A stretch of 64,000 bases of DNA. Source: Streptomyces phaeolivaceus (GTDB lineage Bacteria > Actinomycetota > Actinomycetes > Streptomycetales > Streptomycetaceae). The stretch's first letter is position 1. Every line of letters begins with the position of its first letter. Made by a program: the position numbers and the translations under genes. The notes below the pieces were generated by a model. It was given only the letters and a program-made list of their open reading frames with translations. It was not told the DNA's origin and searched no databases. Shown here piece by piece: positions 42,137 through 51,800 of this stretch. The DNA is taken from assembly GCF_009184865.1 (NCBI RefSeq), contig NZ_CP045096.1:2728001-2792000 (forward strand), in the 5' to 3' direction.

Positions 42137-43649
42137 CAAGGCCGTGAAGTTAGGGCTTTGGGAGCGTTGGCAAGTGCGCTCTGGTTCTATGGCTTCTTGG
42201 AACGTGGGAAGCGGAGCCCCGGTAGAACTGGCAGTCGACCAAGACAGCCGTTCACAGGACCGGAGGCTCCGCTGTCCGATCAGTGTGTCATCACGCGGGA
42301 AATCACGGTAGCCAAGGGCGTGTTCGCCCCGGGGCATCTGGGGGAACTCACCCGGATCATCCCGTTCGAGATGGTCGATGCGGTCCTTGCCGAGACCGGT
42401 GCTGTCCAGCAACGGCTGCGGAAGATTCCCGCCCGGGTGGTGGTCTACCTGCTGCTGGCCGCGGCCCTGTTCGAGGACTGCGGCTACCTGGCCGTCTGGC
42501 GCAGGCTCACCGCCGCGCTGGAGACGATACCGGTCGTGAAGATCACCGGCGCGGGGCTCTGGGACGCCCGCAGGCGTCTGGGCGTGCGGCCCATGCGGGC
42601 CCTGTTCGATCTGCTGCGCGGGCCGGCCACGGTGATCCGCACCCGCGGCGCCCGCTTCAAGGGCCTGCTGGCCGTTGCGATCGACGGCACCTACCTCGAC
42701 GTTCCCGACAGCCCGCCGCACCGGGCCCGTCTGGGCAAGGGGTCCAACCGGTTCGGAACTGCCGGCTACCCGCAGATCTGCCTGACCGCGCTGGTGGCCT
42801 GTGGCACCCGGGCGATCCTGGATGCCGCCTTCGGACCGCGCTCCCAGGGAGAGACCGGACACGGCAGGCGGCTCATGCGCTCCCTGCACGCCGGAATGAT
42901 CGTCCTGCTGGACCGGGGCTTTTCGGGCAACGCGTTCCTGACAGCCGTCGCCGCCACCGAAGCCTCCTTCCTCGCACGCATCACTGCCACCCGCAAACCT
43001 CCCGTCCTGGCCCGCTTCGGCGACGGCTCCCACCTCTCCCGCTTCGGCGCCCTCGAGGTCCGCATCATCGAATGCGAGATCACCGTCACCACCAGCCAGG
43101 GCCGCCGCACCGGGCTCTACCGGCTGGCCACCAACCTCCTGGACCACCACCGCTACCCGGCATCCGACCTGGTCAGTCTGTATCACGAGCGGTGGGAAGT
43201 GGAGTCCGCCTACTTCGCGATCAAGAAAACGATGCTGGGCCGGCGGGTCCTGCGCTCCACCACTCCGCCCGGCATCGCCCAGGAGGTCTACGCCCTGCTG
43301 AGCGCCTACCAGGCCCTGCGGATCGCTATCGCCGACGCCACCGGGGCCACACCCGGAACAGACCCGGACCGGGCCAGCTTCAGCGTTGCCCTGCGATGCG
43401 CCCGCGACCAGATCGTCCAGGCCGCGGGCATCATCGCCGGCACCACGATCGACCTCGTCGGGACGATCGGCCGAACCGTCCTGGAACACCTCATGCCCGC
43501 CCGCCGCCTCCGCATCAGCCCCCGCGCAGTGAAACGACCCCTGTCCCGATACGCCTACAAAAGCCTCAATATCGACCGACGCACCTACACAGCCACCCTC
43601 AGCATCAACATCTTGACGCCGACGATCAGCCCATAACTTCACGGCCTTG
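42137..43649 (+). mobile_element. IS4-family insertion sequence with 10-bp target duplication
   Basis: The element is 1513 bp, bounded by perfect 16-bp terminal inverted repeats, CAAGGCCGTGAAGTTA at 42137-42152 and its complement at 43634-43649. The 10-bp direct repeat CCCTAAAAGA flanks it (42127-42136 and 43650-43659). A single long transposase ORF fills it. Intact ends, intact ORF and perfect target duplication suggest recent insertion. Confidence 0.9.
42272..43636 (+). CDS. IS4-family DDE transposase
   Basis: A 454-residue transposase. The N-terminal DNA-binding region (LPSDQC-type start, PARVVVYLLLAAALFEDCGYLAVWRRL) is followed by the DDE core: AIDGTYLDVPD (first Asp), VLLDRGFSGNAF (second Asp) and the IS4 signature YHERWEVESAYFAIKK (Y-2-R-3-E-6-K). 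All catalytic residues are present. The start is uncertain: a GGAGG lies 5 nt before CTG 42272, and GTG 42320 is the next in-frame start codon. The stop lies in the right inverted repeat region. Confidence 0.85.
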   Translation: MSDQCVITREITVAKGVFAPGHLGELTRIIPFEMVDAVLAETGAVQQRLRKIPARVVVYLLLAAALFEDCGYLAVWRRLTAALETIPVVKITGAGLWDARRRLGVRPMRALFDLLRGPATVIRTRGARFKGLLAVAIDGTYLDVPDSPPHRARLGKGSNRFGTAGYPQICLTALVACGTRAILDAAFGPRSQGETGHGRRLMRSLHAGMIVLLDRGFSGNAFLTAVAATEASFLARITATRKPPVLARFGDGSHLSRFGALEVRIIECEITVTTSQGRRTGLYRLATNLLDHHRYPASDLVSLYHERWEVESAYFAIKKTMLGRRVLRSTTPPGIAQEVYALLSAYQALRIAIADATGATPGTDPDRASFSVALRCARDQIVQAAGIIAGTTIDLVGTIGRTVLEHLMPARRLRISPRAVKRPLSRYAYKSLNIDRRTYTATLSINILTPTISP

Positions 43650-43790
43650 CCCTAAAAGACCAGGCCCGCAGGGGCCTGAAAAGCACGGGGCGCAGCCCCA
43701 GCTTTTTCAGGGGCGCGGGGAACTGCGCGACCAGCCCCCACCGGGCCCGCAGCCGCAAACGCACCGCACCCCCCGAGCCGCCAGGCGCCC

Positions 43791-45032
43791 TCACCTCCTC
43801 CCGCGCGGATCCCCCAGCTCCCCCCGCAACCGCTGCGCCCGAAGCACCAGCTCCAGCTCGAAGCGGCGGTCGGGATCGTCGATCTCGTCGCCCCAGAGCT
43901 CCCGGATCTGCCGAAGCCGATAACGGACGGTTTGCGGATGCACACCCAGACGCGTGGCGATCTCCGGCGCACCCCCACGCGTCTCCAGCCACGCGAGCAG
44001 CGTCTCGGCAAGGCGCCGCCCGTGCGTGGGACCGCAGTGCGCGAGGGGCGCGAGACACCGCAGGGCGAGGTCGTCGATCAGTTCCTCGGGCTGGAGGAGA
44101 ACGAGGGCCTCGGTGTGCTCGGTGCAGTGCAGAACCTCACCCCCGGGCAACAGCCGCCGCTCCATCAGCCGTACCGCCGCCTCCGCCCAGCGCAGCGACT
44201 TCGCCGCGTCGGCCAGCGGCACCGGCGGGCCGATCGCCCCGGACCAGCCGGTCAGGGCGCGGTGCAGGAGTTCAGGGCGGCCGGCCGCGTCCGGTTCGGG
44301 GACGACCATGCGGGGCTGCTCGTACTCCATGTCGAGCAGCACGCCCTGGCCGACGGCGGGAGCCATGGCCTCGCGGGCGGGGCGTAGGAGGACCCCGACC
44401 GCGACCTTCTCCGGGAGGGTCCAGCCGATCCGGGCGGCGCGTTCGGTGAGCGCGTCGGCCGGGTCGCCCCTGTGGTGCTCGGCCAACAGCAGTTCCATCA
44501 ACCTGCGTTGCAGTCGCAGACGTTCACCCGCCTGCCGGGCCGCCGCCTCCGCGTAGCCGCGCACCGACTGGTCCACCAGGCCGTCCAGGTACTCGTATCC
44601 GGCGTCGACGAGTTCGTACATCGCGGGCGGCGGGATCTCCACGCGCTGGCCGATCTCCGCGAAACGGCGCCAGGCGAGGCGTACGCCGAGGCGGTAGATC
44701 GCCTGGAGGGAGTCGAGGCTGCGGCCGTTGAGGCCCTCGCCGCGGCCGAACTCCTGGAAGACACCGGGAGGGACGCGCGGGCGGCCCTCGGCGATCTCCA
44801 GATGCTGGACGAAGACCTCGATCGCGCGGCGGATGCCGATGAGGGCCATCGGCTCGCCGGAGTCGTCGAGGACGACGGGCAGATGCGGGTACTCACGGCG
44901 GATCTCGCGCAGGATCTCCTCGGCGAGGGCGGGCGCCTCGGCCATGGCGATCGCGGCGAACTCGCGCACCTGGAGCCGCGGTACGTCGTGCCAGGCGGAG
45001 CGGACGGTGACGGTTCCCGGGCCTCCGGTCAC
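43791..45032 (-). CDS. PucR/CdaR-type transcriptional regulator
   Basis: A 413-residue protein with the C-terminal PucR helix-turn-helix (APEIATRLGVHPQTVRYRLRQIRELWG, about 369-395) preceded by a GGDEF-like region (EKVAVGVLLRP, AAKSLRWAEAAVRLMERRLLPGGEVLHCTEH). The N-terminal 180 residues (REFAAIAMAEAPALAEEILREI and similar) are the helical RsbT co-antagonist-like domain of Streptomyces regulators of this type. GTG 45032 begins 3 bp after the small membrane protein gene, which is therefore likely cotranscribed. Effector unknown. Confidence 0.85.
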   Translation of the reverse strand: MTGGPGTVTVRSAWHDVPRLQVREFAAIAMAEAPALAEEILREIRREYPHLPVVLDDSGEPMALIGIRRAIEVFVQHLEIAEGRPRVPPGVFQEFGRGEGLNGRSLDSLQAIYRLGVRLAWRRFAEIGQRVEIPPPAMYELVDAGYEYLDGLVDQSVRGYAEAAARQAGERLRLQRRLMELLLAEHHRGDPADALTERAARIGWTLPEKVAVGVLLRPAREAMAPAVGQGVLLDMEYEQPRMVVPEPDAAGRPELLHRALTGWSGAIGPPVPLADAAKSLRWAEAAVRLMERRLLPGGEVLHCTEHTEALVLLQPEELIDDLALRCLAPLAHCGPTHGRRLAETLLAWLETRGGAPEIATRLGVHPQTVRYRLRQIRELWGDEIDDPDRRFELELVLRAQRLRGELGDPRGRR

Positions 45033-45035
45033 CCC

Positions 45036-45374
45036 TCAGCGCTCCTGACCGGCGTTCTCGTACGTGATGAGCGGGGTGTTCGGCTGTTCCGGGGTCGCGT
45101 CGAGCAGCGCGACGATGCCGAGCGCGGCCCCGACGGCGAGCGCGGCGGCGGCCACCATGGTCAGCGCGGCGGCGAGGACGCGTCGGGAGAGCGTGGTGGT
45201 CCGCCCGGCGGGCGGGACCGCCGGCGCCGGACGCACGCCCTCGGCACCCTCGGGGTGCTCGGCGGAAGCCCCCGGACCGGGGGCAGCCGGGCGTTCGCCC
45301 GGTGTGGCGAGAGCGCGGTCCCGGCGTCGCCAGGCAGACGGGACTTTCGCAACTCGCCCTGGCAGTCTGGACAT
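45036..45374 (-). CDS. Small single-pass membrane protein
   Basis: A 112-residue protein: a basic, Pro/Ala-rich cytosolic N-terminus of about 60 residues, one transmembrane helix (VLAAALTMVAAAALAVGAALGIVALL) and a short acidic extracellular end (DATPEQPNTPLITYENAGQER). It precedes the PucR-type gene by 3 bp. Function unknown; coupling to a regulator suggests a sensing or tethering role, which is inference. Confidence 0.55.
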   Translation of the reverse strand: MSRLPGRVAKVPSAWRRRDRALATPGERPAAPGPGASAEHPEGAEGVRPAPAVPPAGRTTTLSRRVLAAALTMVAAAALAVGAALGIVALLDATPEQPNTPLITYENAGQER

Positions 45375-45490
45375 GGCAGGGTCAGCCTCTCGGTCGACAG
45401 GTCGTCCCCACCCAGGGCACCCCGCACCTCGACGGGACCGACCGGCGGTCCCCTCGGCCGACGCCCCGTCCCGGCCGTCGGCTCCGGCCC

Positions 45491-45535
45491 AGTGTCAGCA
45501 ATGCATTGACACTGCGTCAAGACTCCGCCTACGGT
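45491..45535 (+). promoter_or_regulatory. Promoter with overlapping inverted repeat upstream of the DUF3068 gene
   Basis: TTGACA (45506-45511) and TACGGT (45530-45535), 18 nt apart, form a promoter for the gene at 45666. AGTGTCA (45491-45497) and TGACACT (45507-45513) are a perfect inverted repeat with a 9-nt spacer that covers the -35, so a regulator could control access. The rest of the leader to 45665 is C-rich without a gene. Confidence 0.6.
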
Positions 45536-45665
45536 TCCCGGCCCATACGTAGCCCCACGCTCAGCCCCCTGCGCAGCACCGTCCGCACGCGCACGTTCCC
45601 CTGGGCGTCGCCTCCGCCGCGCGCCCGACCGAGCCGCACCTCCCAACGCCCCCTGGAGTGCCCGG

Positions 45666-46643
45666 ATGCGCCGTACAGCCTCACCGTTCGCCTTCGTCCT
45701 GCTGGGTCTCGGCACGTTTCTGCTGGTCCTGGCGCCGCTGCTCGCCTGGTACGTGCAGCCGCGGGCCGCCGTGAATCCGATCGACATCGACACGACCGCC
45801 GTCTACACCGGCACCGGCAGCGTCTTCGACGTGGAGCAGGTGAAAACCGTGCCGGACCAGGAGATCACCGTGACCCAGCGGGTACGCGGCGATGTGGCCG
45901 AAAGTGAGCGCAGCGGGGCCGCGGTGTGGGACGTGATCACCTCGGTCGACACCAAGAAGTCGCTGCCGGCGGCCGACCCGCACGACGCGCTGGACTTCAC
46001 CCCGCACCGCTGGGTCAGCGACCGGAAGACCAACCGGCCGGTGCACTGCTGCGACGAGACGCCGTACATCGAGGGCGAGGCGTACCTGAAGTTCCCCTTC
46101 GATGTGCAGGAGCGCTCCTACCGCTGGTGGGACAACACGCTGGGCGCGACGGTGACCCTCCACTACGAGGGCCGGAAGAAGATCCGGGGCTATGAGGGGC
46201 TGCGCTTCACGGCGAAGGTTCCGGCCACGAAGACCGGCACCCGGCTCGTCCCCGGCGCCCTCGTCGACGAGCCGGCCCGGCCGCAGGTGCTGGCCGAGGA
46301 GTGGTACGCCAACCACGGTCTCGAACTGGTCGTCGACCAGAGCACGGGCCGTGTGCTGTACGCGCGGACCGGGCCGCGCCGCACCCTCAGGGCACCCGGC
46401 GGCGACGAGGACGCGGCGGTGCTGCTCGACAGCCGGAAGCTCTCGTTCACCTCGGCGACGCAGAAGTTCGCGGTGGACCAGGCGGAGAAGGACAGCGGAC
46501 TGCTGCGGCTGGTGGGGCGGACGGTGCCGATCGGTGGAGCCGTGGTCGGTTTCGTCCTCGCCGTGACGGGTGCCGTTTTGGTCGTACGCGGCAGGCGCCG
46601 CCCCGATACGCCCGAGTCCTCCCAGGAGCCGATCACGATATGA
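45666..46643 (+). CDS. DUF3068 (PorA-like) membrane protein
   Basis: A 325-residue protein with an N-terminal helix (SPFAFVLLGLGTFLLVLAPLLAWYV), a large extracytoplasmic domain (VYTGTGSVFDVEQVKTVPDQEITVTQRV, FTPHRWVSDRKTNRPVHCCDETPYIEGEAYLKFPF) and a C-terminal helix (VPIGGAVVGFVLAVTGAVLVV). This is the layout of the DUF3068 family, widespread in actinobacteria and of unknown function. Two adjacent cysteines lie in the extracellular domain. It stands 266 bp before the glycan cluster and may be functionally linked to it. Confidence 0.75.
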   Translation: MRRTASPFAFVLLGLGTFLLVLAPLLAWYVQPRAAVNPIDIDTTAVYTGTGSVFDVEQVKTVPDQEITVTQRVRGDVAESERSGAAVWDVITSVDTKKSLPAADPHDALDFTPHRWVSDRKTNRPVHCCDETPYIEGEAYLKFPFDVQERSYRWWDNTLGATVTLHYEGRKKIRGYEGLRFTAKVPATKTGTRLVPGALVDEPARPQVLAEEWYANHGLELVVDQSTGRVLYARTGPRRTLRAPGGDEDAAVLLDSRKLSFTSATQKFAVDQAEKDSGLLRLVGRTVPIGGAVVGFVLAVTGAVLVVRGRRRPDTPESSQEPITI

Positions 46644-46909
46644 CAGGGCGTCAGTTCAATAAACCCCGGAAATTGTCACGCCGGTGAGTAGCAGCTTCGA
46701 ACCGCTGGGCGAAAACTGTCCACCCCACCTGAGCACGACCCACCCACACAGCCCACCCACACACCGTCCACCACCGCCCCATAGGAACGGCCCCAGAGGA
46801 ACGAGAGTCCCGCAAGACCCACCCGGACCCCCCGCCCACCGGAACATCCCCCACAGCGAACGTCCTTCTCCCCGCTGAGTTCCGCACCCCGAGACGAGTT
46901 GGAGCACCC
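46644..46909. other. 266-bp C-rich gap before the glycan cluster
   Basis: No gene or clear hairpin is visible. The plus strand is very rich in C and A (CACCC-type runs), which would give an unstructured 5' leader for the GT4 gene. A promoter probably lies here but I cannot place it. Confidence 0.4.
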
Positions 46910-48061
46910 ATGCCCCAGCACGTGCCGTTCTCGCTGGTCGAGGTGTTTCCACGCCTTGACCAGCACCGGTCGGCAGACCCCCCGCAGCCGCGCCGGATCG
47001 TCTTTCTCGCCCGCCGTGACCTCGGTAATCCGGCGGCGGGGGGCTCCGAGCTCCTCGTCGACCGGCTCGCCGACGGCCTGACCCGGCTCGGCCATCAGGT
47101 CACCCTGCTCTGCGGTGGCCCGGCGGCCAACCGCGACTACCGGGTCGTGTCGGCCGGCGGCGACCTGAGCCACCATCTGCGCGCCAAGTCGGCCTTCGCC
47201 CGTCAGGTCGGCGACTGCGACCTCCTCGTCGAGGTGTGCAACGGCATGCCCTATCTCGCCCCGCTCTGGCACCAGGGTCCGACGATGTGCCTGGTCAACC
47301 ATGTGCACACGGATCTGTGGCAGCTGCGGTTCGGCGGTGCGCTGGCGCCGGCCGCGCGCCTCGGCCGAAGACTCGAACACTGGTCGCTGACGGCCGCGCA
47401 GCGGCGCAACCTCATGGTCGCGGTCTCCTCGTCCACGGCCGGCGCGCTCCGGGCGATCGGTGTGGACCGGGAACGGATACGGGTCGTGCACAACGGGGTC
47501 GAGGAACCCGGGCCGCGCGCCGAGCGGTCGCCCGAGCCGCTGTTCGTGGCGGTGGGCCGGCTCGTCGAGTACAAGCGGATCGATCTGCTGCTGCGACTGT
47601 GGGAGCGGGTGCGTCCGGTCACCGGCGGACGGCTCGTGATCATCGGCGACGGTCCCGAGCGGGCGCGGCTGGAGGCGATGGCCGGGGCGGGCGTCGAGTT
47701 CGCCGGGCATGTGACCGAGGAGGAGAAGCACCGGCTGCTGTGCGCGGCCTGGCTGCTGCTGCATCCGTCGGCCGTGGAGGGGTGGGGGCTGGTCGTCACG
47801 GAGGCGGCCGTGCGGGAGACACCGTCGGTGGCCTTCGATGTGCCGGGGCTGCGGGATTCCGTCGTCGACGGGGAGACGGGTGTGCTGGCCCGGGGGGAGT
47901 CGTCCTTCGCGGCGGCGTGGTGTGCGCTCGCGTTGTCGACCGATCGGCGGGTGCTGATGGGGAAGGCGGCGCGGGAGCGGGCCGCGCACTATCGGTGGGA
48001 TCGGACTGTGCGGCAGTTCGGGGCGGTGGCTGCGGAGGCTGTGCGGGGTTGGTCTCCTTGA
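46910..48061 (+). CDS. GT4-type glycosyltransferase
   Basis: A 383-residue GT-B retaining glycosyltransferase. N-terminal domain: RRIVFLARRDLGNPAAGGSE and VTLLCGG. C-terminal sugar-nucleotide domain: PEPLFVAVGRLVEYKRIDLLLRLWERV, LVIIGDGPER and LLLHPSAVEGWGLVVTEAAV, which holds the E-x7-E type motif. It is cytosolic and transfers a sugar from a nucleotide donor to a growing glycan or lipid acceptor. It is the first gene of the coupled cluster; ATG 46910 has GTTGGAG upstream. Confidence 0.85.
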   Translation: MPQHVPFSLVEVFPRLDQHRSADPPQPRRIVFLARRDLGNPAAGGSELLVDRLADGLTRLGHQVTLLCGGPAANRDYRVVSAGGDLSHHLRAKSAFARQVGDCDLLVEVCNGMPYLAPLWHQGPTMCLVNHVHTDLWQLRFGGALAPAARLGRRLEHWSLTAAQRRNLMVAVSSSTAGALRAIGVDRERIRVVHNGVEEPGPRAERSPEPLFVAVGRLVEYKRIDLLLRLWERVRPVTGGRLVIIGDGPERARLEAMAGAGVEFAGHVTEEEKHRLLCAAWLLLHPSAVEGWGLVVTEAAVRETPSVAFDVPGLRDSVVDGETGVLARGESSFAAAWCALALSTDRRVLMGKAARERAAHYRWDRTVRQFGAVAAEAVRGWSP

Positions 48062-48115
48062 GCGCCAAATGGGGTGCCTCGAACGATCGTTGGCGGCTGC
48101 GGGTCGTTCGTGGCT

Positions 48116-48152
48116 TGTCGCGCGGTTCCCCGCGCCCCTTCAGTGGGGCGGC
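48116..48152. repeat. Dispersed repeat, copy 5, directly upstream of a methyltransferase start
   Basis: TCGCGCGGTTCCCCGCGCCC followed by CTTCAGTGGGG, the shared core of the dispersed repeat. It ends 5 bp before the TTG start of the methyltransferase gene and separates it from the GT4 gene, the only break in translational coupling at this end of the cluster. Confidence 0.75.
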
Positions 48153-48156
48153 GGCT

Positions 48157-48885
48157 TTGAAGGATCCCTCTTTTCGGCGGTCCGTCACCCTCTTCCGGGC
48201 CTTCATGCGGGAGCAGGACGATCCCGAGTACTGCTACGCGTTGCTCGCGCGGGATGCCGTGGATCAGGTCGAGGCCTACGGGGGTCGGGCCGTCGACGGG
48301 TTGACCGTGGTCGATGTCGGGGGCGGGAGCGGGTACTTCACCGAGGAGTTCCGGCGGCGGGGGGCGCAGGCGTATCTCTTCGAGCCGGATCTGCGGGAGT
48401 TGGGGGCGAAGCCTCCGGACGGGGCCGTCGTCGCCGACGGGTATCTGCTGCCGCTGGCCGACGGGGTCGCGGATGTCACGTTCACCTCCAATGTGCTGGA
48501 GCACGTGGCGGATCCGCCGACGTTCATCAGCGAGCTCGTCCGGGTCACCCGGCCCGGCGGGCTGATCTATGTGTCGTTCACGAACTGGCTGTCCCCGTGG
48601 GGCGGGCACGAGTGGGCGCCCTGGCACTACCTGGGGGCGGAGCGGGCGCGGGCCCGCTATCGGCGCCGTACGGGTAAGGACGCCAAGCACACCCTCGGCG
48701 AGAACCTCTTCGCCGTGCACATCGGACGCACTTTGCGGCAGGTGCGCGGCCGGGACGACGTGACCGTCGTGTCGGCGCGCTCCCGCTACTGGCCGTTTCT
48801 CGCGGAGACCGTCGTGAAGGCGCCGGGGCTCCGTGAGTTCGCCACCTGGAACCTTCTCCTCATCCTCCGGCGGTGTCCACCATGA
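48157..48885 (+). CDS. Class I SAM-dependent methyltransferase
   Basis: A 242-residue methyltransferase. Motif I is LTVVDVGGGSGYFTEEF, then AYLFEPD, VVADGYLLPLADGVADVTFTSNVLEHVADP and LVRVTRPGGLIYVSFTNWLSPWGGHEW. The start is probably TTG 48157 (reading MKDPSFRRS, the usual N-terminus of the group as I remember it), because no ATG or GTG lies near. It overlaps the AftD-like gene by four bases. In this cluster it is likely to methylate a sugar of the glycan, or a lipid-linked intermediate. Confidence 0.8.
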   Translation: MKDPSFRRSVTLFRAFMREQDDPEYCYALLARDAVDQVEAYGGRAVDGLTVVDVGGGSGYFTEEFRRRGAQAYLFEPDLRELGAKPPDGAVVADGYLLPLADGVADVTFTSNVLEHVADPPTFISELVRVTRPGGLIYVSFTNWLSPWGGHEWAPWHYLGAERARARYRRRTGKDAKHTLGENLFAVHIGRTLRQVRGRDDVTVVSARSRYWPFLAETVVKAPGLREFATWNLLLILRRCPP

Positions 48886-51800
48886 CGAGCACGGTCCAGG
48901 CTCCACCTCCCGCGCCGGTACGGCCGCCGGGCACGACCGAGGGCCCCCCTCCTGAGGGCCCTCGGTCGCGGCGCTGGCTGCTGGGGTTCTGGGCCGTGGT
49001 GTTCGTGCTGCTGGTCGCGGCGCAGCCGGGGCGGCAGACCTTCGACACCAAGCTCGGGGTCACCACCGATCCCTGGCAGTTCGTCTCCGACCTCGGCCAG
49101 CTGTGGCACGACCGGGCCGGGTTCGGCGGGATCCAGGACCAGTACGTCGGCTATCTGTGGCCGATGCTGCCGTACTACGGGCTGACCGATCTGGTCGGGC
49201 TGCCGGTGTGGCTGGCGGAGCGGCTGTGGCTGTCGCTGATCGTGTCGGTGGCGTTCTGGGGTGCGCTGCGGCTGGCGGAGCGGCTGGGGGTCGGGAGTTC
49301 CGCGTCCCGGCTGCTCGCCGCCTCCGCCTATGCGCTGTGGCCCGTGTTCACGACAGTCGTGGGGTCGACGTCGGCCGCCGCGCTGCCGGGTGCGTTCCTG
49401 CCGTGGGTGCTGCTGCCGCTGACGAACGAGCGGTACGGCGCGCGGGTGGCGGCGCTGCGGTCGGCGCTGGTCATCCCGTTCATGGGCGGCGTCAACGCGG
49501 CTGCCACGCTTGCCTCGTTGCTGCCCGTCGGGTTGTATCTGCTCACCCGGACGCCGGGGAACAGACAGCGGCGGCTGATCGCCTGGTGGGTGCCGGGGGT
49601 GATCCTGGCGACCGCGTGGTGGGTGGTGCCACTGCTGCTGCTCGGCTTCCACGGGGAGAACTTCCTTCCTTACGTGGAGAGTTCACAGACCACGACGGCC
49701 ACCATGTCGGCCACCGAGGCGCTGCGGGGCGCCGGGAACTGGGTGGCGTATCTGAACTTCGGTGAGGCCTGGCTGCCTGCCGGGTGGTCGGTCGCGGCCT
49801 CCGTGATCGTGATCCTGTCGTCGGCGCTGGCGGCGGGGCTGGGGCTGGCCGGGCTGGCGCGGCGGGACATGCCCGAGCGGCGGTGGCTGGTGCTGACCGT
49901 GCTGGTGGTCGCGCTGATCACGCTCGCCGGGTACGGCGGGGTGTTCGGGGCGCCCTTCCACGGGGTGGTCCAGGACTGGCTGAACTCGGGTCTTGTGCCG
50001 TTCCGGAACATCTACAAGTTCCAGACCGGGCTGGCGCTCGCCCTGGTCCTCGGGCTCGCGCATCTGGTGGCGGTGGCCACGCGGGCGCACGGGGCCCGCC
50101 CGGTGCGGGGTCGGCGCTTCGCCCCGCTGATCGCGGCCGTGCTGGTGATCCCCGGGCTGCTGTGGCCGTATCTCAACGGGGCGGTGCTGCAACCGGGTTC
50201 GTTCCAGGAGCTGCCCAAGTACTGGCAGTCGACGGCCGATTGGCTGAAGAAGTACTCGCCGGACTCGCGGGCGCTGGTCGTGCCGGCCACCGCGCACGGC
50301 ATCTACACCTGGGGCACCACCGTCGACCAGCCCCTCGATGTGCTCGCCGAGTCCCGCTGGGCGCAGCGCGACTACGTCCCCTTCGGCACGCCCGGCAACC
50401 GGCGCGCGATGGACGCCGTCGAGCAGGCTCTGCTGACCGGCGCCGAAGTCCCGGGCCTGGGCGACTACTTGAGCCGGGCCGGGCTGTACTACGTCGTCGT
50501 ACGCAATGACCTCGACCCGGACCAGCTCGGCGCGGTGCCGACGACGACCGTGAAGCGGACCCTGGAGCAGTCCGGGTACGAGCGGGTCACCGGCCTCGGG
50601 CCGACGATGACCGGCGGGCGGATCGCCGAGGGCACCCCGCTCCAGGTGGAGGGGCTGTACGCGCGGCAGCGGGCCGTGGAGATCTACCGGCCCGCCGAGG
50701 ACGTACCGCGTCCCGGGCAGGCCGGGCTGAAGGCGATCGCCGACACGGCCGTCGTCTCCGGCGGCCCGGAGTCGCTGCTGCCGCTGGCCGCCGACCCGGA
50801 GCTGCGGGACCGGGCGACCGTGCTGACCGGCGACAACCACCCCGGGCTCGGGACCCCGGCCGTCCAGGTGGTCGGCGACGGGCTGCGGCGGGCGGACACC
50901 CGGTTCGGCCTGGTCAACGCCAACACGTCGTACACGTATACGGCGGACGAGCGGAACCCGAGCGGGAGCGTGCAGGACGCCGGTGAGCCGCCGAAGCAGA
51001 TCCTGCCGGTGTCGGGGCTCGACCATCAGACGGTGGCCGAGCTGCGCGGCGCCAAGTCGGTGACCGCGTCCACCAGCGGCAACTGGCTGTTCCATCTGCC
51101 GCAGTACGACCCGGTGAACGCCTTCGACGGCGACCGGGACACCGCCTGGGCGGAGGGCGCGGCCGGGTCCGCGGACGGGCAGTGGCTGCGGATCGAATTC
51201 GAGGACGCCCAGGACATCCCGGAGACCTTCGAGGTCACCCCGCTGCCGCAGGACGGTGTGCGGTCGGCGCCGACCCGGATCAGGGTGGAGACCGAGCGGG
51301 GCTCGCGCTCCACGAACCTCCAGGCCGACGGCTCGACACAGACCGTCAACGCCCGTGCCGGTGAGACGAGCTGGCTGAAGATCACGATCCTGGACTCGGC
51401 GGAGCGGCACACCGGGCTGGTCGGCGCGGGCTTCGCCGAGGTCGACATCCCCGGCGTCAAGGTGACCCGGATGCTGCGGCTGCCGACCGACGCGACGGAC
51501 CCCGACGGTACGGCGGCCGCCGCCGAGGTGATCTCGCTCCAGCGGGCCGCCGACCCGACCGGTCTCTCCCCGACCGGCACCGAGCCCGGACTGCACCGTA
51601 CGTTCGCCACCACCACGGCGGGCACGTACGAGATGAAGGCGACGGCCGTCCCCGTGCCGGGCGACGAGCTGGACAAGCTGCTGTACGAGGTGGCCCCCGA
51701 CCAGCAGACCCGGATGACGGCGACCGCCGAGTCCACGGCCTCCCTCGGGGCCGGGCTGTCGCCGCGCAACCTCACCGACGGTGATCTGACCACGGCGTGG

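Larger units (their letters stand above)
42075..43765. repeat. Long hairpin repeat (copies 3 and 4 of the dispersed repeat), split by an IS element
   Basis: The left arm (42075-42130) and the right arm (43709-43765) are inverted copies of about 56 bp that read GTGCGTTTGCGGCTGCGGGC, then a CGGTGGGG region, then CGCGCAGTTCCCCGCGCCCC. Without the inserted IS4-family element they would form one very stable stem with a loop of about 65 bp. The arms also share the core found at 32.6, 35.9 and 48.1 kb. Confidence 0.8.

Noticed and set aside
41846..43642. Upstream extension of the IclR frame into the IS element
   Set aside because: The extra 599 codons are antisense to the transposase. ATG 41845 gives a normal IclR length and has a strong ribosome-binding site.
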